From an uncultured Dokdonia sp. (GTDB lineage: Bacteria; Bacteroidota; Bacteroidia; Flavobacteriales; Flavobacteriaceae), in contig NZ_CANMDS010000002.1 in the NCBI RefSeq assembly GCF_947496725.1, positions 310,001 through 374,000 on the forward strand: a stretch of 64,000 nucleotides of DNA, in the 5' to 3' direction. Of the stretch, positions 26,868 to 35,533 are shown in pieces. Below the pieces are notes generated by a model. The model made no database searches and was not told the DNA's origin. It saw only the letters and a program-made list of their open reading frames with translations. The position numbers and the translations under genes were made by a program. The stretch's first letter is position 1. Each line of letters begins with the position of its first letter.

Positions 26868-26896
26868 AAAAGGCTCCGCTGGTTACGGAGCCTTTT
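26868..26896 (+). terminator. Terminator of the sigma / anti-sigma operon
   Basis: The 11-bp stem AAAAGGCTCCG/CGGAGCCTTTT with a seven-base loop and T-rich tail. The left A-tract also allows it to end plsC transcripts from the other side. Confidence 0.9.
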
Positions 26897-26914
26897 ATTT
26901 TTTATGGTGGTTAT

Positions 26915-26934
26915 TACGCTTTCGCGAAAGCGTA
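26915..26934. repeat. Iterated palindrome, 20-bp copy next to plsC stop
   Basis: TACGCTTTCGCGAAAGCGTA, ending one base before the 3' end of plsC and adjacent to, but separate from, the terminator hairpin. Confidence 0.95.
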
Positions 26935-26935
26935 C

Positions 26936-27670
26936 TTAATCCCCTTTTAATTCTTCTAAAATTATAGCTCTTGTTTGCTCCCTAAGCGGCTTTTTATCGT
27001 CTTGAGTCATTCCTTCTGTAGGTATAAATGAATGTACTTTTGCACGCATCACACCAGGCTCACCTTCAAAGAATGAATAAGGAAATCTCTTCTTATTGTC
27101 ATAAAACGTCATAGGAACAATAGGCAACTTATGATCTATAGCAAGTCTAAAAGCACCATCCTTAAAAGTGTCTAGCACGATTGAAGTATCATCTGGCACG
27201 CCACCTTCTGGAAAAATACAGATACTAAACCCCTGACTGAGCCTGCGCTGTGCTTGATCAAAAACCTGCTTGCGGCTACGCGCGTTACCTCTATCTACAA
27301 GAATACAGGTACGTTTATAGAAAAACCCAAAAAGCGGGAGCTTTGCAAGCTCTGCTTTCCCCACAAACACAAAAGGACTTTTTGCAAGGTGCAACATAAG
27401 CAAGATATCCATCATAGAGGTGTGGTTACTCACGAGCATATATCCTTTGCCACGCACAAACTTTTCTTCACGAGTCACTTTTGGAAATAATCCCATAAGC
27501 AGCATAATTGTACGTGCCCATATTTGAGCAAGTCTAAAAAACATACCATACCAAGTCTCCTTAAGGATACTTACAATAAGTAATGGAGATAATATGAGAA
27601 TGACCACAAGCATTAAAAAGTAAAACCATACTTTCCAAAGTGCGACCGCTATTTTTCTTAATATGTGCAT
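26936..27670 (-). CDS. plsC: 1-acyl-sn-glycerol-3-phosphate acyltransferase
   Basis: A 244-residue membrane-bound enzyme that acylates lysophosphatidic acid to phosphatidic acid. A hydrophobic N-terminus (about 8-35) anchors it. The catalytic box is NHTSMMD (NHx4D), followed by FVGKAELAKLPLFG and the substrate-binding FPEGGVPDD. Length and motif spacing fit the PlsC family. It is divergent from trpS. Its -7 element TATTTTTG ends five bases before the ATG, so the mRNA may be leaderless. The exact acyl acceptor is not provable from sequence. Confidence 0.92.
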   Translation of the reverse strand: MHILRKIAVALWKVWFYFLMLVVILILSPLLIVSILKETWYGMFFRLAQIWARTIMLLMGLFPKVTREEKFVRGKGYMLVSNHTSMMDILLMLHLAKSPFVFVGKAELAKLPLFGFFYKRTCILVDRGNARSRKQVFDQAQRRLSQGFSICIFPEGGVPDDTSIVLDTFKDGAFRLAIDHKLPIVPMTFYDNKKRFPYSFFEGEPGVMRAKVHSFIPTEGMTQDDKKPLREQTRAIILEELKGD

Positions 27671-27675
27671 TCTTC

Positions 27676-27702
27676 CAAAAATAGGTAATTCAGCCTATGC
27701 AA
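27676..27702 (-). promoter_or_regulatory. plsC promoter (possible leaderless mRNA)
   Basis: On the minus strand TTG (27702 to 27700), 16 bases, then TATTTTTG (27683 to 27676). The ATG follows after five bases. Confidence 0.6.
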
Positions 27703-27716
27703 TGAACAGAAAAAGT

Positions 27717-27724
27717 TAACTTTG
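27717..27724 (+). promoter_or_regulatory. trpS promoter -7 element
   Basis: TAACTTTG matches TAnnTTTG and lies 17 bases before the trpS ATG, giving a short leader. The -33 element is not obvious. Confidence 0.6.
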
Positions 27725-27741
27725 CTTTTTACTTAAATTTT

Positions 27742-28713
27742 ATGTCAAGAATACTTACCGGAGTGCAAAGTACAGGCACACCACACTTAGGAAATTTACT
27801 AGGAGCTATTATACCAGCGATTGAGATGGCAAATAACCCTGCAAATGAGTCTTTTCTCTTTATTGCAGATATGCACTCGCTCACGCAAATAAAAGATGGA
27901 GCACAGCTACGTCACAACACCTACAGTACAGCAGCTACGTGGCTGGCCTTTGGTCTTGACATTAATAAAACGGTTTTTTACAGACAGAGTGACGTACCAC
28001 AAACGGCAGAGCTTACTTGGTATTTGAGCTGTTTCTTCCCGTACCAGCGACTTACACTTGCTCACAGTTTTAAGGATAAAGCAGACCGTCTAGAAGATGT
28101 AAACGCAGGTTTATTTACCTATCCTATGCTTATGGCGGCAGATATCTTGCTGTATGATGCAGAGGTTGTACCCGTGGGTAAAGATCAAGCGCAGCATATT
28201 GAGATGACGCGCGACGTGGCAAGCCGTTTTCACGCAGCTACAAAAACAGAAGTTTTTGTACTACCAGAAGCAAGCCACAATGAGGAGACAATGTATATAC
28301 CAGGTACAGACGGCGCAAAGATGTCTAAGTCTAAAGGTAATATCATAGATATCTTTTTACCAGACAAGAAGCTACGTAAGCAAATTATGGGGATAAAAAC
28401 AGACAGCACTCCTATGGAGGAACCTATGGAAACAGAGGGCTGTAATGTATTTAACCTTTATAAATTACTAGCAACTCCAGAACAAGTAGACCGCTTACGC
28501 GAAAATTATAAACGTACAGATTTTGGCTACGGTCACGCAAAGCAAGCTGTTTATGAGGTAATTATCGAGAAGTATGCTGCACAACGCGAGAAGTATGCGT
28601 ACTATATGGATAACCTCAACGAGATAGATGCTGCATTAAAAGTAGGAGCAGAAAAAGCGACCAAGGTTGCAAATGGAGTGATTGATCGTGTGCGTAAAGT
28701 AGTTGGGTATTAA
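27742..28713 (+). CDS. trpS: Tryptophanyl-tRNA synthetase
   Basis: A 323-residue class I aminoacyl-tRNA synthetase that charges tRNA-Trp. The HIGH-like motif is GTPHLGNLLGA near residue 12, the family's DMHSLT segment follows, and the KMSKS loop appears as GAKMSKSKGN near residue 193. The Trp-pocket stretch GKDQAQHIEMTRDVASRF is also present. Length is normal for bacterial TrpRS. It is divergent from plsC, with both promoters in 71 bases, and is followed by a tiny membrane-protein frame. Confidence 0.96.
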   Translation: MSRILTGVQSTGTPHLGNLLGAIIPAIEMANNPANESFLFIADMHSLTQIKDGAQLRHNTYSTAATWLAFGLDINKTVFYRQSDVPQTAELTWYLSCFFPYQRLTLAHSFKDKADRLEDVNAGLFTYPMLMAADILLYDAEVVPVGKDQAQHIEMTRDVASRFHAATKTEVFVLPEASHNEETMYIPGTDGAKMSKSKGNIIDIFLPDKKLRKQIMGIKTDSTPMEEPMETEGCNVFNLYKLLATPEQVDRLRENYKRTDFGYGHAKQAVYEVIIEKYAAQREKYAYYMDNLNEIDAALKVGAEKATKVANGVIDRVRKVVGY

Positions 28714-28733
28714 TAAACTAAAATAGAAATAGT

Positions 28734-28835
28734 ATGGACATTATGAGCTTTTTAAGCGGTAACGGTTTGTTCCTCATCTTGGGACTTGTATTGATTATCG
28801 TAGTTTTGTACAACAAATTTAGAAACAGACGTTAA
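28734..28835 (+). CDS. Small single-pass membrane protein, 33 residues
   Basis: An ATG-initiated frame 20 bases after the trpS stop. It encodes 33 residues: a short polar start with SFLSGNG, one strongly hydrophobic helix (LFLILGLVLIIVVLY), and a basic NKFRNRR end that would stay in the cytoplasm. The clean composition (helix plus positive-inside tail) argues that it is a real small protein, but no family is recognised and no function can be given. It could be cotranscribed with trpS. Confidence 0.55.
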   Translation: MDIMSFLSGNGLFLILGLVLIIVVLYNKFRNRR

Positions 28836-28852
28836 GTCGTATAGGTTTCAAT

Positions 28853-28862
28853 TTTCGCGAAA
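28853..28862. repeat. Iterated palindrome, decayed copy before queD
   Basis: The inner TTTCGCGAAA is intact and the right arm continues AAGCG, but the left arm reads ATTTT instead of CGCTT. It ends about 20 bases before the queD ATG. Confidence 0.7.
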
Positions 28863-28882
28863 GCGAAAACCAATAATACAGT

Positions 28883-29335
28883 ATGTCAAAAATTAGAATT
28901 ACAAAACAGTTTACCTTTGAGACAGGTCACGCGCTTTATGGCTATGATGGCAAGTGTAAGAATGTACACGGGCACAGTTACAAACTTAGCGTTACCGTAA
29001 TAGGAGAACCTATTACAGATATGGGCAACGCAAAGCTGGGAATGGTTATCGATTTTGGTGACTTAAAGAAAATTGTAAATAGAGAGATTGTAAACGTTTT
29101 TGATCACGCTACCGTTTTTAATAAAAACACACCGCACGTAGAGCTTGCAAAAGAACTATCTGATCGTGGTCACGATGTACTACTTGTAGATTACCAGCCT
29201 ACGAGTGAGATGATGGTGATAGACTTTGCTGCAAAGATTCAATCATTTTTACCAGATACAATAAAATTACACTCACTACGCCTTTCTGAAACAGCAACAA
29301 GCTATGCAGAGTGGCACGCGGCAGATCAACTCTAG
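28883..29335 (+). CDS. queD: 6-carboxy-tetrahydropterin / 6-pyruvoyl-tetrahydropterin synthase family
   Basis: A 150-residue enzyme of the PTPS/QueD family. Zinc ligands are seen in FETGHALYGYDG and the NVHGHSYKL motif (His-x-His), and the catalytic cysteine is in GKCKNVHG. QueD makes 6-carboxy-tetrahydropterin from dihydroneopterin triphosphate for queuosine synthesis. Other queuosine genes are not in the window, so a pterin role cannot be excluded. The stop directly abuts the lpxH ATG with no spacer, indicating translational coupling. Confidence 0.87.
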   Translation: MSKIRITKQFTFETGHALYGYDGKCKNVHGHSYKLSVTVIGEPITDMGNAKLGMVIDFGDLKKIVNREIVNVFDHATVFNKNTPHVELAKELSDRGHDVLLVDYQPTSEMMVIDFAAKIQSFLPDTIKLHSLRLSETATSYAEWHAADQL

Positions 29336-30103
29336 ATGACTATTAACCTCCCAAAAGGAAAGAAAATATACTTCTCAAGTGATAACCACTTGGGTGCTCC
29401 CACTATGGAGGAAAGTAGACCGCGAGAGCGCATATTCTTGCAGTGGCTAGAGATGGCTCGTAAGGATGCACAGGCTATTTTCTTAATGGGGGATCTTTTT
29501 GACTTTTGGTTTGAGTATAAAACGGTAGTGCCTAAAGGTTTTGTGCGCACACTAGGCAAACTTGCCGAGATGCGTGATGAGGGCATCGAGATTTATTTTT
29601 TTGTAGGGAATCACGACCTATGGATGAACGGCTATTTTGAAGAAGAGCTGGGCATTCCCGTATATCACGACCCTAAAGTGTTTACTATAGATGATAAGAA
29701 GTTCTTTTTAGGTCACGGAGACGGCTTAGGCCCTGGAGATAATGGATATAAGCGTATGAAGAAAGTCTTCCGTGGTAAGTTTTTTCAGTGGTTATTTCGC
29801 TGGGGACATCCAGATATTGGGATGAAAATTGCTCAGTATATGTCTGTAAAAAACAAGCTCATCTCTGGTGATGATGATCACGTATTTCTTGGAGAAGAAA
29901 ATGAGTGGCTTGCAGCTTATGCAAAGCGCAAACTTGAGACTGCTCACTATGATTATTTTGTTTTTGGGCACCGTCATTTACCTATGACCATACAGGTGGG
30001 AGAAAACAGCACCTATTACAATATAGGTGACTGGATTGCGCACTACACCTATGGAGTGTATGATGAGAATGGCTTTAAACTCGAGGAGTTTCTCAAGAAA
30101 TAA
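29336..30103 (+). CDS. lpxH: UDP-2,3-diacylglucosamine diphosphatase
   Basis: A 255-residue metallophosphoesterase that hydrolyses UDP-2,3-diacylglucosamine to lipid X in lipid A synthesis at the inner membrane. The metal-binding motifs are in order: SDNHLG (D-x-H-type), LMGDLFDFW (GDxxD), VGNHDLWM (GNHD), LGHGDGLGPGD and FGHRHLP (GHRH). Length matches the Bacteroidota LpxH family. It starts immediately after the queD stop. Annotation is firm at family level; LpxH versus a related phosphoesterase rests on Bacteroidota-specific similarity. Confidence 0.88.
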   Translation: MTINLPKGKKIYFSSDNHLGAPTMEESRPRERIFLQWLEMARKDAQAIFLMGDLFDFWFEYKTVVPKGFVRTLGKLAEMRDEGIEIYFFVGNHDLWMNGYFEEELGIPVYHDPKVFTIDDKKFFLGHGDGLGPGDNGYKRMKKVFRGKFFQWLFRWGHPDIGMKIAQYMSVKNKLISGDDDHVFLGEENEWLAAYAKRKLETAHYDYFVFGHRHLPMTIQVGENSTYYNIGDWIAHYTYGVYDENGFKLEEFLKK

Positions 30104-30156
30104 AGCCTCAAAATCGATTTCATAGTAGACTTCGCTATCTTTAGAAAAACTTTTTG

Positions 30157-31092
30157 ATGCGATTTCTAGTTCTTACTCTCTGTGCTATTGCACTTTTTTC
30201 TTGCAAACCATACCAATCTACTACTGCTCGCAAAGGGCAAATAACGTATGACGGCTTTCGCCAAAATCAGAAAACTTTCAACACTAGTGATGGCGCTATC
30301 GCTTATATAGATAAGGGTAAAAGCGATAAAGTGATTGTACTCTTACACGGCGTACCTACGTCTGGATGGCTTTATCGAAAAATGATAGACCCACTTGTAG
30401 ATGCAGGCTACCGAGTGATTATTCCAGATATGCTAGGTTACGGAAGCAGTGACAACCCAAAAGGCTACGACATCTATTCTGAAGAAAATCACGCACAGCG
30501 ATTACTAGAGTTGCTAGATAATCTCAACATCACAACCTGGTCTCACGTGATGCACGACGCCGGCGGGCTATGGACGTGGGAGTTGCTAAAAAAACAACCA
30601 CAGCGCATCAATAACCTCATACTTCTCAATACCATTATTTATGAAGAAGGTTTTGATCCTCCCGTACGATTTAAGGAAGGGTTTATGGCTCGCACGGCTA
30701 TGTGGGGTTACCGTAATGGCATCACCACAAATGTGATGCTCAAAAATTTATTTAAATCTGGAATGTTACAAAACAACCTCAACAAGATAGACGTAGCAGG
30801 ATATAAAACACCATTGCGAGAGGGTAAAACAAGAGGGATGTATTACTTCTTTACACAAACGTGCAACACCTTACCAGATTACACATCACTCACTAAAAGT
30901 CTGGATATACCAACCGCAGTGATTTGGGGAAAAGAAGACACCTTCTTACGCATAGAACCTCAAATAACCCAACTACAATCTTCTCTAAATATAAAAGAAG
31001 AAAATATACACCTACTAGAAGCCAAACACTTTATTCAAGAAGAAAAACCAGAGGAGATAGTCACTATTATTTCGGCTTTTTTAAAAGAGTAA
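30157..31092 (+). CDS. Alpha/beta-fold hydrolase lipoprotein, haloalkane dehalogenase/epoxide hydrolase-like
   Basis: A 311-residue protein with a lipoprotein signal (FLVLTLCAIALFSC, Cys16 the likely lipidation site) and then an alpha/beta hydrolase domain. The oxyanion region is LLHGVPTSGWLYRKM. The nucleophile elbow is MHDAGGLW, with Asp rather than Ser as in haloalkane dehalogenases and epoxide hydrolases. The acid follows WGKED and the late His is in AKHFIQEE. It is therefore probably an envelope-anchored hydrolase of unknown substrate. An in-frame TTG three bases earlier is less likely than the ATG at 30157. It converges on recJ with eight bases between stops. Confidence 0.82.
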   Translation: MRFLVLTLCAIALFSCKPYQSTTARKGQITYDGFRQNQKTFNTSDGAIAYIDKGKSDKVIVLLHGVPTSGWLYRKMIDPLVDAGYRVIIPDMLGYGSSDNPKGYDIYSEENHAQRLLELLDNLNITTWSHVMHDAGGLWTWELLKKQPQRINNLILLNTIIYEEGFDPPVRFKEGFMARTAMWGYRNGITTNVMLKNLFKSGMLQNNLNKIDVAGYKTPLREGKTRGMYYFFTQTCNTLPDYTSLTKSLDIPTAVIWGKEDTFLRIEPQITQLQSSLNIKEENIHLLEAKHFIQEEKPEEIVTIISAFLKE

Positions 31093-31100
31093 TGACCGCT

Positions 31101-32792
31101 TTACTTAATATCTTTTAGTCTAAGCTGGAGACTTACATTACCATTCCACTCATTTTCATCTATGGCGTAGACTGCCATAAATGGCTTTTTATTTGTAATT
31201 AAATCATACTTACCTCCTAGATTAAAACCTATACACCCTATCTGTGAGCCTCTGCTGTTTTGAACAACAGCCGCTTTAAGATGTGTTTGATCTGCTCCTA
31301 CTTTTTTACCATAACCAGTATCTGTCAAGTTTTTAGTCATAAACGTAGGTGACATATTACGTGGCCCAAACGGCGCAAACTGCTTTATAATACGGTGAAA
31401 CTTAGGTGTAATATCTGCGAGGTTTATCTCACTATCTATAGAAATTTCTGGCACTAGCAAGCGCTCATCGCAACTAGCGGCAACCACCTCCTCAAACTTT
31501 GCTTTAAAAGCCTCATATTGTTCTGGTAACAAAGTAAGTCCTGCAGCATATTTATGTCCACCAAACTGCTCTATATGATCTGCACACTCGTGTAGGGCGT
31601 TATATACATCAAAACCTTTTACAGATCTCGCAGAGGCTGCATACTTATCACCGCTTCTTGTAAAAACAAGCGTAGGTCTGTAATATGTCTCAATAAGCCT
31701 AGAAGCCACAATCCCTATCACCCCTTTATGCCAGTCTTCTTGAAAAACAACGGTGGTTTTATTTCCTTCCTCTTGATTCTCTATAATTTGATCTAGAGCT
31801 TGCTGAGTAATACTCTTATCTGCTTCCTTTCGGTCGGAGTTATATTGCTCTATCTCTGATGCAAACTTGGTTGCTGTCTCTAGGTCTGTCTCTCGTAATA
31901 AGGTCACCGCGTGGTTACCGTGCACCATTCTTCCCGCAGCATTTATACGTGGTCCTATGATAAAAACAACATCTGTGATGGTAAGCGTTTGCTTTTTGAC
32001 TTGCTTTATAATGGCTTCAAAACCGGCTCGAGGTGCTTGGTTTATCACATTGAGTCCGTGATAGGCAAGTATTCTGTTTTCTCCTGTGATAGGTACAATA
32101 TCTGCGCCTATTGCGGTGGCAACAAGATCTAGGTAAGGAAGAAGCTCTTCAAAATTTTGCTTTCGCGAAAGCGCAATTGCACTTATAAGTTTAAAACCTA
32201 CACCACACCCGCATAACTCATCATAAGGATACGAGCAATCTTCTCTTTTTGGGTCTAAAATAGCAACCGCATCTGGCAGGTCATCACCGGGTCTGTGGTG
32301 ATCACAAATAATAAAGTCGATTCCTTTTTCTTTTGCATAAGCCACTTTCTCAATCGCTTTAACACCACAATCTAGTGCGATAATCAGTGTCATATCATTA
32401 TCTGCCGCAAAGTCTATTCCCATATAAGAAACACCATAACCCTCTGCATAGCGATCTGGAATATAGGTTGCCACCTGCGGGTGAATGGTATCGAGATAAG
32501 AACTCATCAAAGCGACACTCGTGGTACCATCTACATCATAATCGCCAAAAACGAGAATGTTTTCGCCTTGAGCTATTGCCTGCTCGATACGTGCCACAGC
32601 TTTATCCATATCTTTCATCAAGAATGGATCGTGCAAAGCATCTAGAGAGGGTCTAAAAAAGTTTTTTGCTTTTTCAAACGTGTCAATATCTCGCTGTATA
32701 AGGAGTGTTGCAATAGGAGCTTCTACTCCCAGCTCTTGTGCTAGTTTTGCTACTTTTTGTGCCTCTGGTTTTGGTTTTAAAGTCCAGCGCAT
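31101..32792 (-). CDS. recJ: Single-stranded-DNA-specific exonuclease RecJ
   Basis: A 563-residue DHH-family 5'-3' exonuclease used in recombinational repair and mismatch repair. DHH-subfamily motifs are visible: FGDYDVDGTTS near residue 78, ALDCG, DHHRPGD (motif III) and GRMVHGNHA. The DHHA1 domain carries FGGHKYAAGLTL, and an OB-fold C-terminus follows. Its start overlaps the stop of the upstream SPOR-protein gene by one base, so it is coupled in an OsmC-SPOR-recJ run. The iterated palindrome at 32159-32172 encodes LSRK in a variable stretch. Confidence 0.95.
   Translation of the reverse strand: MRWTLKPKPEAQKVAKLAQELGVEAPIATLLIQRDIDTFEKAKNFFRPSLDALHDPFLMKDMDKAVARIEQAIAQGENILVFGDYDVDGTTSVALMSSYLDTIHPQVATYIPDRYAEGYGVSYMGIDFAADNDMTLIIALDCGVKAIEKVAYAKEKGIDFIICDHHRPGDDLPDAVAILDPKREDCSYPYDELCGCGVGFKLISAIALSRKQNFEELLPYLDLVATAIGADIVPITGENRILAYHGLNVINQAPRAGFEAIIKQVKKQTLTITDVVFIIGPRINAAGRMVHGNHAVTLLRETDLETATKFASEIEQYNSDRKEADKSITQQALDQIIENQEEGNKTTVVFQEDWHKGVIGIVASRLIETYYRPTLVFTRSGDKYAASARSVKGFDVYNALHECADHIEQFGGHKYAAGLTLLPEQYEAFKAKFEEVVAASCDERLLVPEISIDSEINLADITPKFHRIIKQFAPFGPRNMSPTFMTKNLTDTGYGKKVGADQTHLKAAVVQNSRGSQIGCIGFNLGGKYDLITNKKPFMAVYAIDENEWNGNVSLQLRLKDIK
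32159..32172. repeat. Iterated palindrome, 14-bp core inside recJ
   Basis: GCTTTCGCGAAAGC, read on the minus strand within Leu-Ser-Arg-Lys, ahead of the conserved LPYLDLVATAI segment. Confidence 0.94.
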
Positions 32793-34345
32793 TAATTAAG
32801 GTTCGTTTTAAGCATCCACGTTTTTTCTAAACCTGGTATTTGTTTAGTCACTTTAAGTTTATCGTACAAAGAGGCCGCATCCTTACCTGCCTCTGTAAAT
32901 ACATAAAAGAGCTCATTATCTGGGCGGTAAAACATTTGTGGCTGTAAATCTTTTTGTTGCAACGTTTCCATCCACCGTTCTGCATTTGCAGCGTTAGAAA
33001 ATGCGTTTGTAATAATGTAATACCCCGGCGCTATACCTTCTATAGTAATTGACGGCTTTTCTAATAAAGCGGCTAGGTCTTTATTTACCACCGCTGGTGG
33101 CTCATATTTTTTCTCTTCGTTTACGGTAACATCTGGCACCGCAATTGCTACTTTTTGGTTTACAATAACTTTTTTAGGCTTAGGCACATTCGGCTCTTTT
33201 ACAATAGCAACGGTAGCAGTCTCTGCGGTAGGCGAGCCTACACGTTTCTCATTATAATAGCGCTCACTTATGGTGGTTTGGAAAGCTGTAAAAAATAAAA
33301 AGAAACGATCTGAGCGTGTTTTAAATCTCATTTTTACACCACCCGTGCTGTTTGCAATAATCTTATTTTGAGCTGTCGGAATTTTAATTTTTGCAAGGTC
33401 AAAACCTAACGTATTAAGACTGCTAGGCACTCTTTTTGTAAACCGCTTGTCGTTTATAGTAATCGTACTGTTAAAGAAGTTGCTAGAAGCTCTCACCTCA
33501 TTATCTAGTGTGACAAATATTTTAGTTTGTGGGTCAAAAATACTTATCTCATCACGACCTAAGTTACCATCACCCTCCAGTGCTCCTATAGTTACAGCTG
33601 TCTCTAGCTCACCATTTTCTGAGGATTGAAAATTTCCAAAATCAATTTCTACGGCTTTTTTATTTACAAATTCAAGTCCATTAAACGTAGTGATATATTG
33701 TAGTGGCTCACTATCGTCTTCATACACTACATATAGTAACCATCCAGCAGAGCTTCCTCCTATAATTTCACCTTGAGTGGCACTTACATTTGCGACTGTA
33801 ATCTCCCCATCTACAAAAGCCTGCATTTGTTCTGTTACATCTGCCACACACGCATATGGTGCTCTAGATTTTACAGAAACATTGGTTGCATTTTCTCCAT
33901 CATACACTAGGGAACCACGCACGCGTTGATAAGCTCCGTTAGGTAATTTAAGTACAACTTCTTGTATGTCGTGTGCACGCTCATCAAGCATTTTATGATA
34001 GACCTTACCATCTTTCATACGTTTGCCACTACGCTCACCATTATAAGTGCCAGACCAGTGCAAACCAGCATAAACTATGTTAACATCTTTCTTGAGATTA
34101 AGATATGCGCTACTAGAGCTCCAGGTACTAGCATCGTTATCTATGTCTACATACTTCATCTTAAACTCATCGTTCACCTTTTCTAAGTCATTAAAAGGCT
34201 TTTCGGCGTTTTTGCTCAAGATATTATTGCCTATTACAGCTGTGTTACCACGCACATAAAATTCTTTGTCACGTGTAAAAGCTTGTGAATCTTGGGCAAT
34301 TGCAATGACAGGTAATGTGCAGAGTATGAGTAACCATTTTCTCAT
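32792..34345 (-). CDS. Exported surface-type protein with SPOR-like C-terminus
   Basis: A 517-residue protein with a cleavable signal peptide (MRKWLLILCTLPVIAIAQ). The long N-terminal region resembles the start of large Flavobacteriia adhesins (GNNILSKN, SSSAYLNL, YAGLHWSGTY). A Pro/Val/Lys-rich linker (about 375-425) leads to a C-terminal module of about 75 residues with SPOR-like features (GYYIITNAFSNAANAERWMETLQ), which may bind denuded glycan. No T9SS sorting domain is present, so it may remain in the periplasm or outer membrane. Function is not established. It overlaps recJ by one base and starts 11 bases after the OsmC gene ends. Confidence 0.65.
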   Translation of the reverse strand: MRKWLLILCTLPVIAIAQDSQAFTRDKEFYVRGNTAVIGNNILSKNAEKPFNDLEKVNDEFKMKYVDIDNDASTWSSSSAYLNLKKDVNIVYAGLHWSGTYNGERSGKRMKDGKVYHKMLDERAHDIQEVVLKLPNGAYQRVRGSLVYDGENATNVSVKSRAPYACVADVTEQMQAFVDGEITVANVSATQGEIIGGSSAGWLLYVVYEDDSEPLQYITTFNGLEFVNKKAVEIDFGNFQSSENGELETAVTIGALEGDGNLGRDEISIFDPQTKIFVTLDNEVRASSNFFNSTITINDKRFTKRVPSSLNTLGFDLAKIKIPTAQNKIIANSTGGVKMRFKTRSDRFFLFFTAFQTTISERYYNEKRVGSPTAETATVAIVKEPNVPKPKKVIVNQKVAIAVPDVTVNEEKKYEPPAVVNKDLAALLEKPSITIEGIAPGYYIITNAFSNAANAERWMETLQQKDLQPQMFYRPDNELFYVFTEAGKDAASLYDKLKVTKQIPGLEKTWMLKTNLN

Positions 34346-34356
34346 TACTTGCTGTG

Positions 34357-34806
34357 TTATGAGTTGCTAGTTTCTAAGGCGGCTTCTGGGTGGTAGTGAA
34401 CCGCTATTTCTAGCTTACAGAATTTTCTAAACATTTCCATAACCCCACAGTATTGCTCTTCAGAGAGTGTTACTGCTTTTTGGATTTTTTCTTCATTTAA
34501 GTCATCACCATAAAAGTGATAATCTAGCCATACGGTGTGATATGTTTTAGGGTGCTCCTCTGTAAGTTCTCCTTTTACGACCATTTTAAATTTTGGTACA
34601 TCTACCCTCATCTTGTTGAGTACAAATACCACATCAAGACCAGTACATCCCGCAAGACCAGAAAGCATCATTGCCTTAGGACCCATCCCGTCGTTATTGC
34701 CTCCATTTTCTGGAGAAGTATCTATGAGTACTTTATAACCCGTAGGGCTATCTGTCTCAAATTGCATTCCTTGTTTATAGATTGTAGTTACTGTATGTCC
34801 AGCCAT
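34357..34806 (-). CDS. OsmC/Ohr family protein
   Basis: A 149-residue protein of the OsmC superfamily, thiol-dependent peroxidases that reduce organic hydroperoxides. The start MAGHTVTTIYKQ is chosen because the longer frame to 34896 runs through the intergenic palindrome and has no family-like sequence. The family core is seen at GPKAMMLSGLAGCTGLDVVFVLNKM, with one Cys in the active-site helix and the second in SEEQYCGVMEMF. It is probably the first gene of a minus-strand run continuing into the SPOR protein and recJ. It is divergent from an AhpD-like gene, which also suits an oxidative-stress role. Confidence 0.85.
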   Translation of the reverse strand: MAGHTVTTIYKQGMQFETDSPTGYKVLIDTSPENGGNNDGMGPKAMMLSGLAGCTGLDVVFVLNKMRVDVPKFKMVVKGELTEEHPKTYHTVWLDYHFYGDDLNEEKIQKAVTLSEEQYCGVMEMFRKFCKLEIAVHYHPEAALETSNS

Positions 34807-34868
34807 TTTATGTGTTTGTTTTGCTTGAAATATGAAGGTACAAAATTGGTAGATAAAATGCCTATATT

Positions 34869-34882
34869 GCTTTCGCGAAAGC
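34869..34882. repeat. Iterated palindrome, 14-bp core between OsmC and AhpD-like genes
   Basis: GCTTTCGCGAAAGC in the 108-base divergent region, with the right side continuing into the longer form (GCGTAA). Confidence 0.94.
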
Positions 34883-34914
34883 GTAAATAAGAACATTAAT
34901 TTAAAATATATACG

Positions 34915-35505
34915 ATGCCATTAGTAACACCACTCTCTGCCGAACACGACGAAACAACCAAAGAACTTGCCCTATTTTTTAATGAGACACTAGGCTTTTG
35001 TCCCAACTCGGTACTTACAATGCAGCGTCGTCCTGATATCTCCCGCGCATTTATAAATCTTAACAAAGCTGTGATGGCAAACCAAGGCCGAGTGACTTCT
35101 GCCTTAAAACGTATGATTGCTTGGGTGTCTAGTAATGCTACTGGATGTCGTTATTGCCAGGCGCACGCTATACGTGCTGCAGAGCGTTATGGAGCAGAGC
35201 AAGAGCAACTAGATAATATCTGGGAGTATCGCACACACGATGCCTTTTCTGATGCTGAGCGTGCTGCGCTTGATTTCTCTCTGGCAGCAAGCCAAGTACC
35301 AAATGCCGTAGATGCAAAAATCAAGGAGGAATTATATAAATACTGGGATGAAGGTGAGATTGTAGAGATGCTGGGAGTGATTTCACTATTTGGATACCTC
35401 AACCGTTGGAACGACTCTATGGGAACTACCCTAGAGGAAGATGCCATAGATTCTGGAAATCAATATCTCGGAAAACACGGATTTGAAGTAGGAAAACACG
35501 TGTAA
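34915..35505 (+). CDS. AhpD / carboxymuconolactone decarboxylase family protein
   Basis: A 196-residue all-helical protein. The redox CxxC motif with following His is visible as GCRYCQAHAI, the arrangement of AhpD-like peroxidase partners. The region FNETLGFCPNSVLTMQRRPD and the later DAERAALDFSLAAS are typical of the longer CMD-domain peroxidase-related enzymes. It probably takes part in peroxide detoxification, though the electron donor is unknown. It is divergent from the OsmC gene and lies 28 bases before a small outer-membrane barrel gene. Confidence 0.87.
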   Translation: MPLVTPLSAEHDETTKELALFFNETLGFCPNSVLTMQRRPDISRAFINLNKAVMANQGRVTSALKRMIAWVSSNATGCRYCQAHAIRAAERYGAEQEQLDNIWEYRTHDAFSDAERAALDFSLAASQVPNAVDAKIKEELYKYWDEGEIVEMLGVISLFGYLNRWNDSMGTTLEEDAIDSGNQYLGKHGFEVGKHV

Positions 35506-35533
35506 GTTTATATTTGAAATTTAATTTAAAAGA

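Noticed and set aside
34807-34896. Longer start for the OsmC gene
   Set aside because: The extra 30 codons come from the intergenic region containing the palindrome, and family members begin near MAGHTV.
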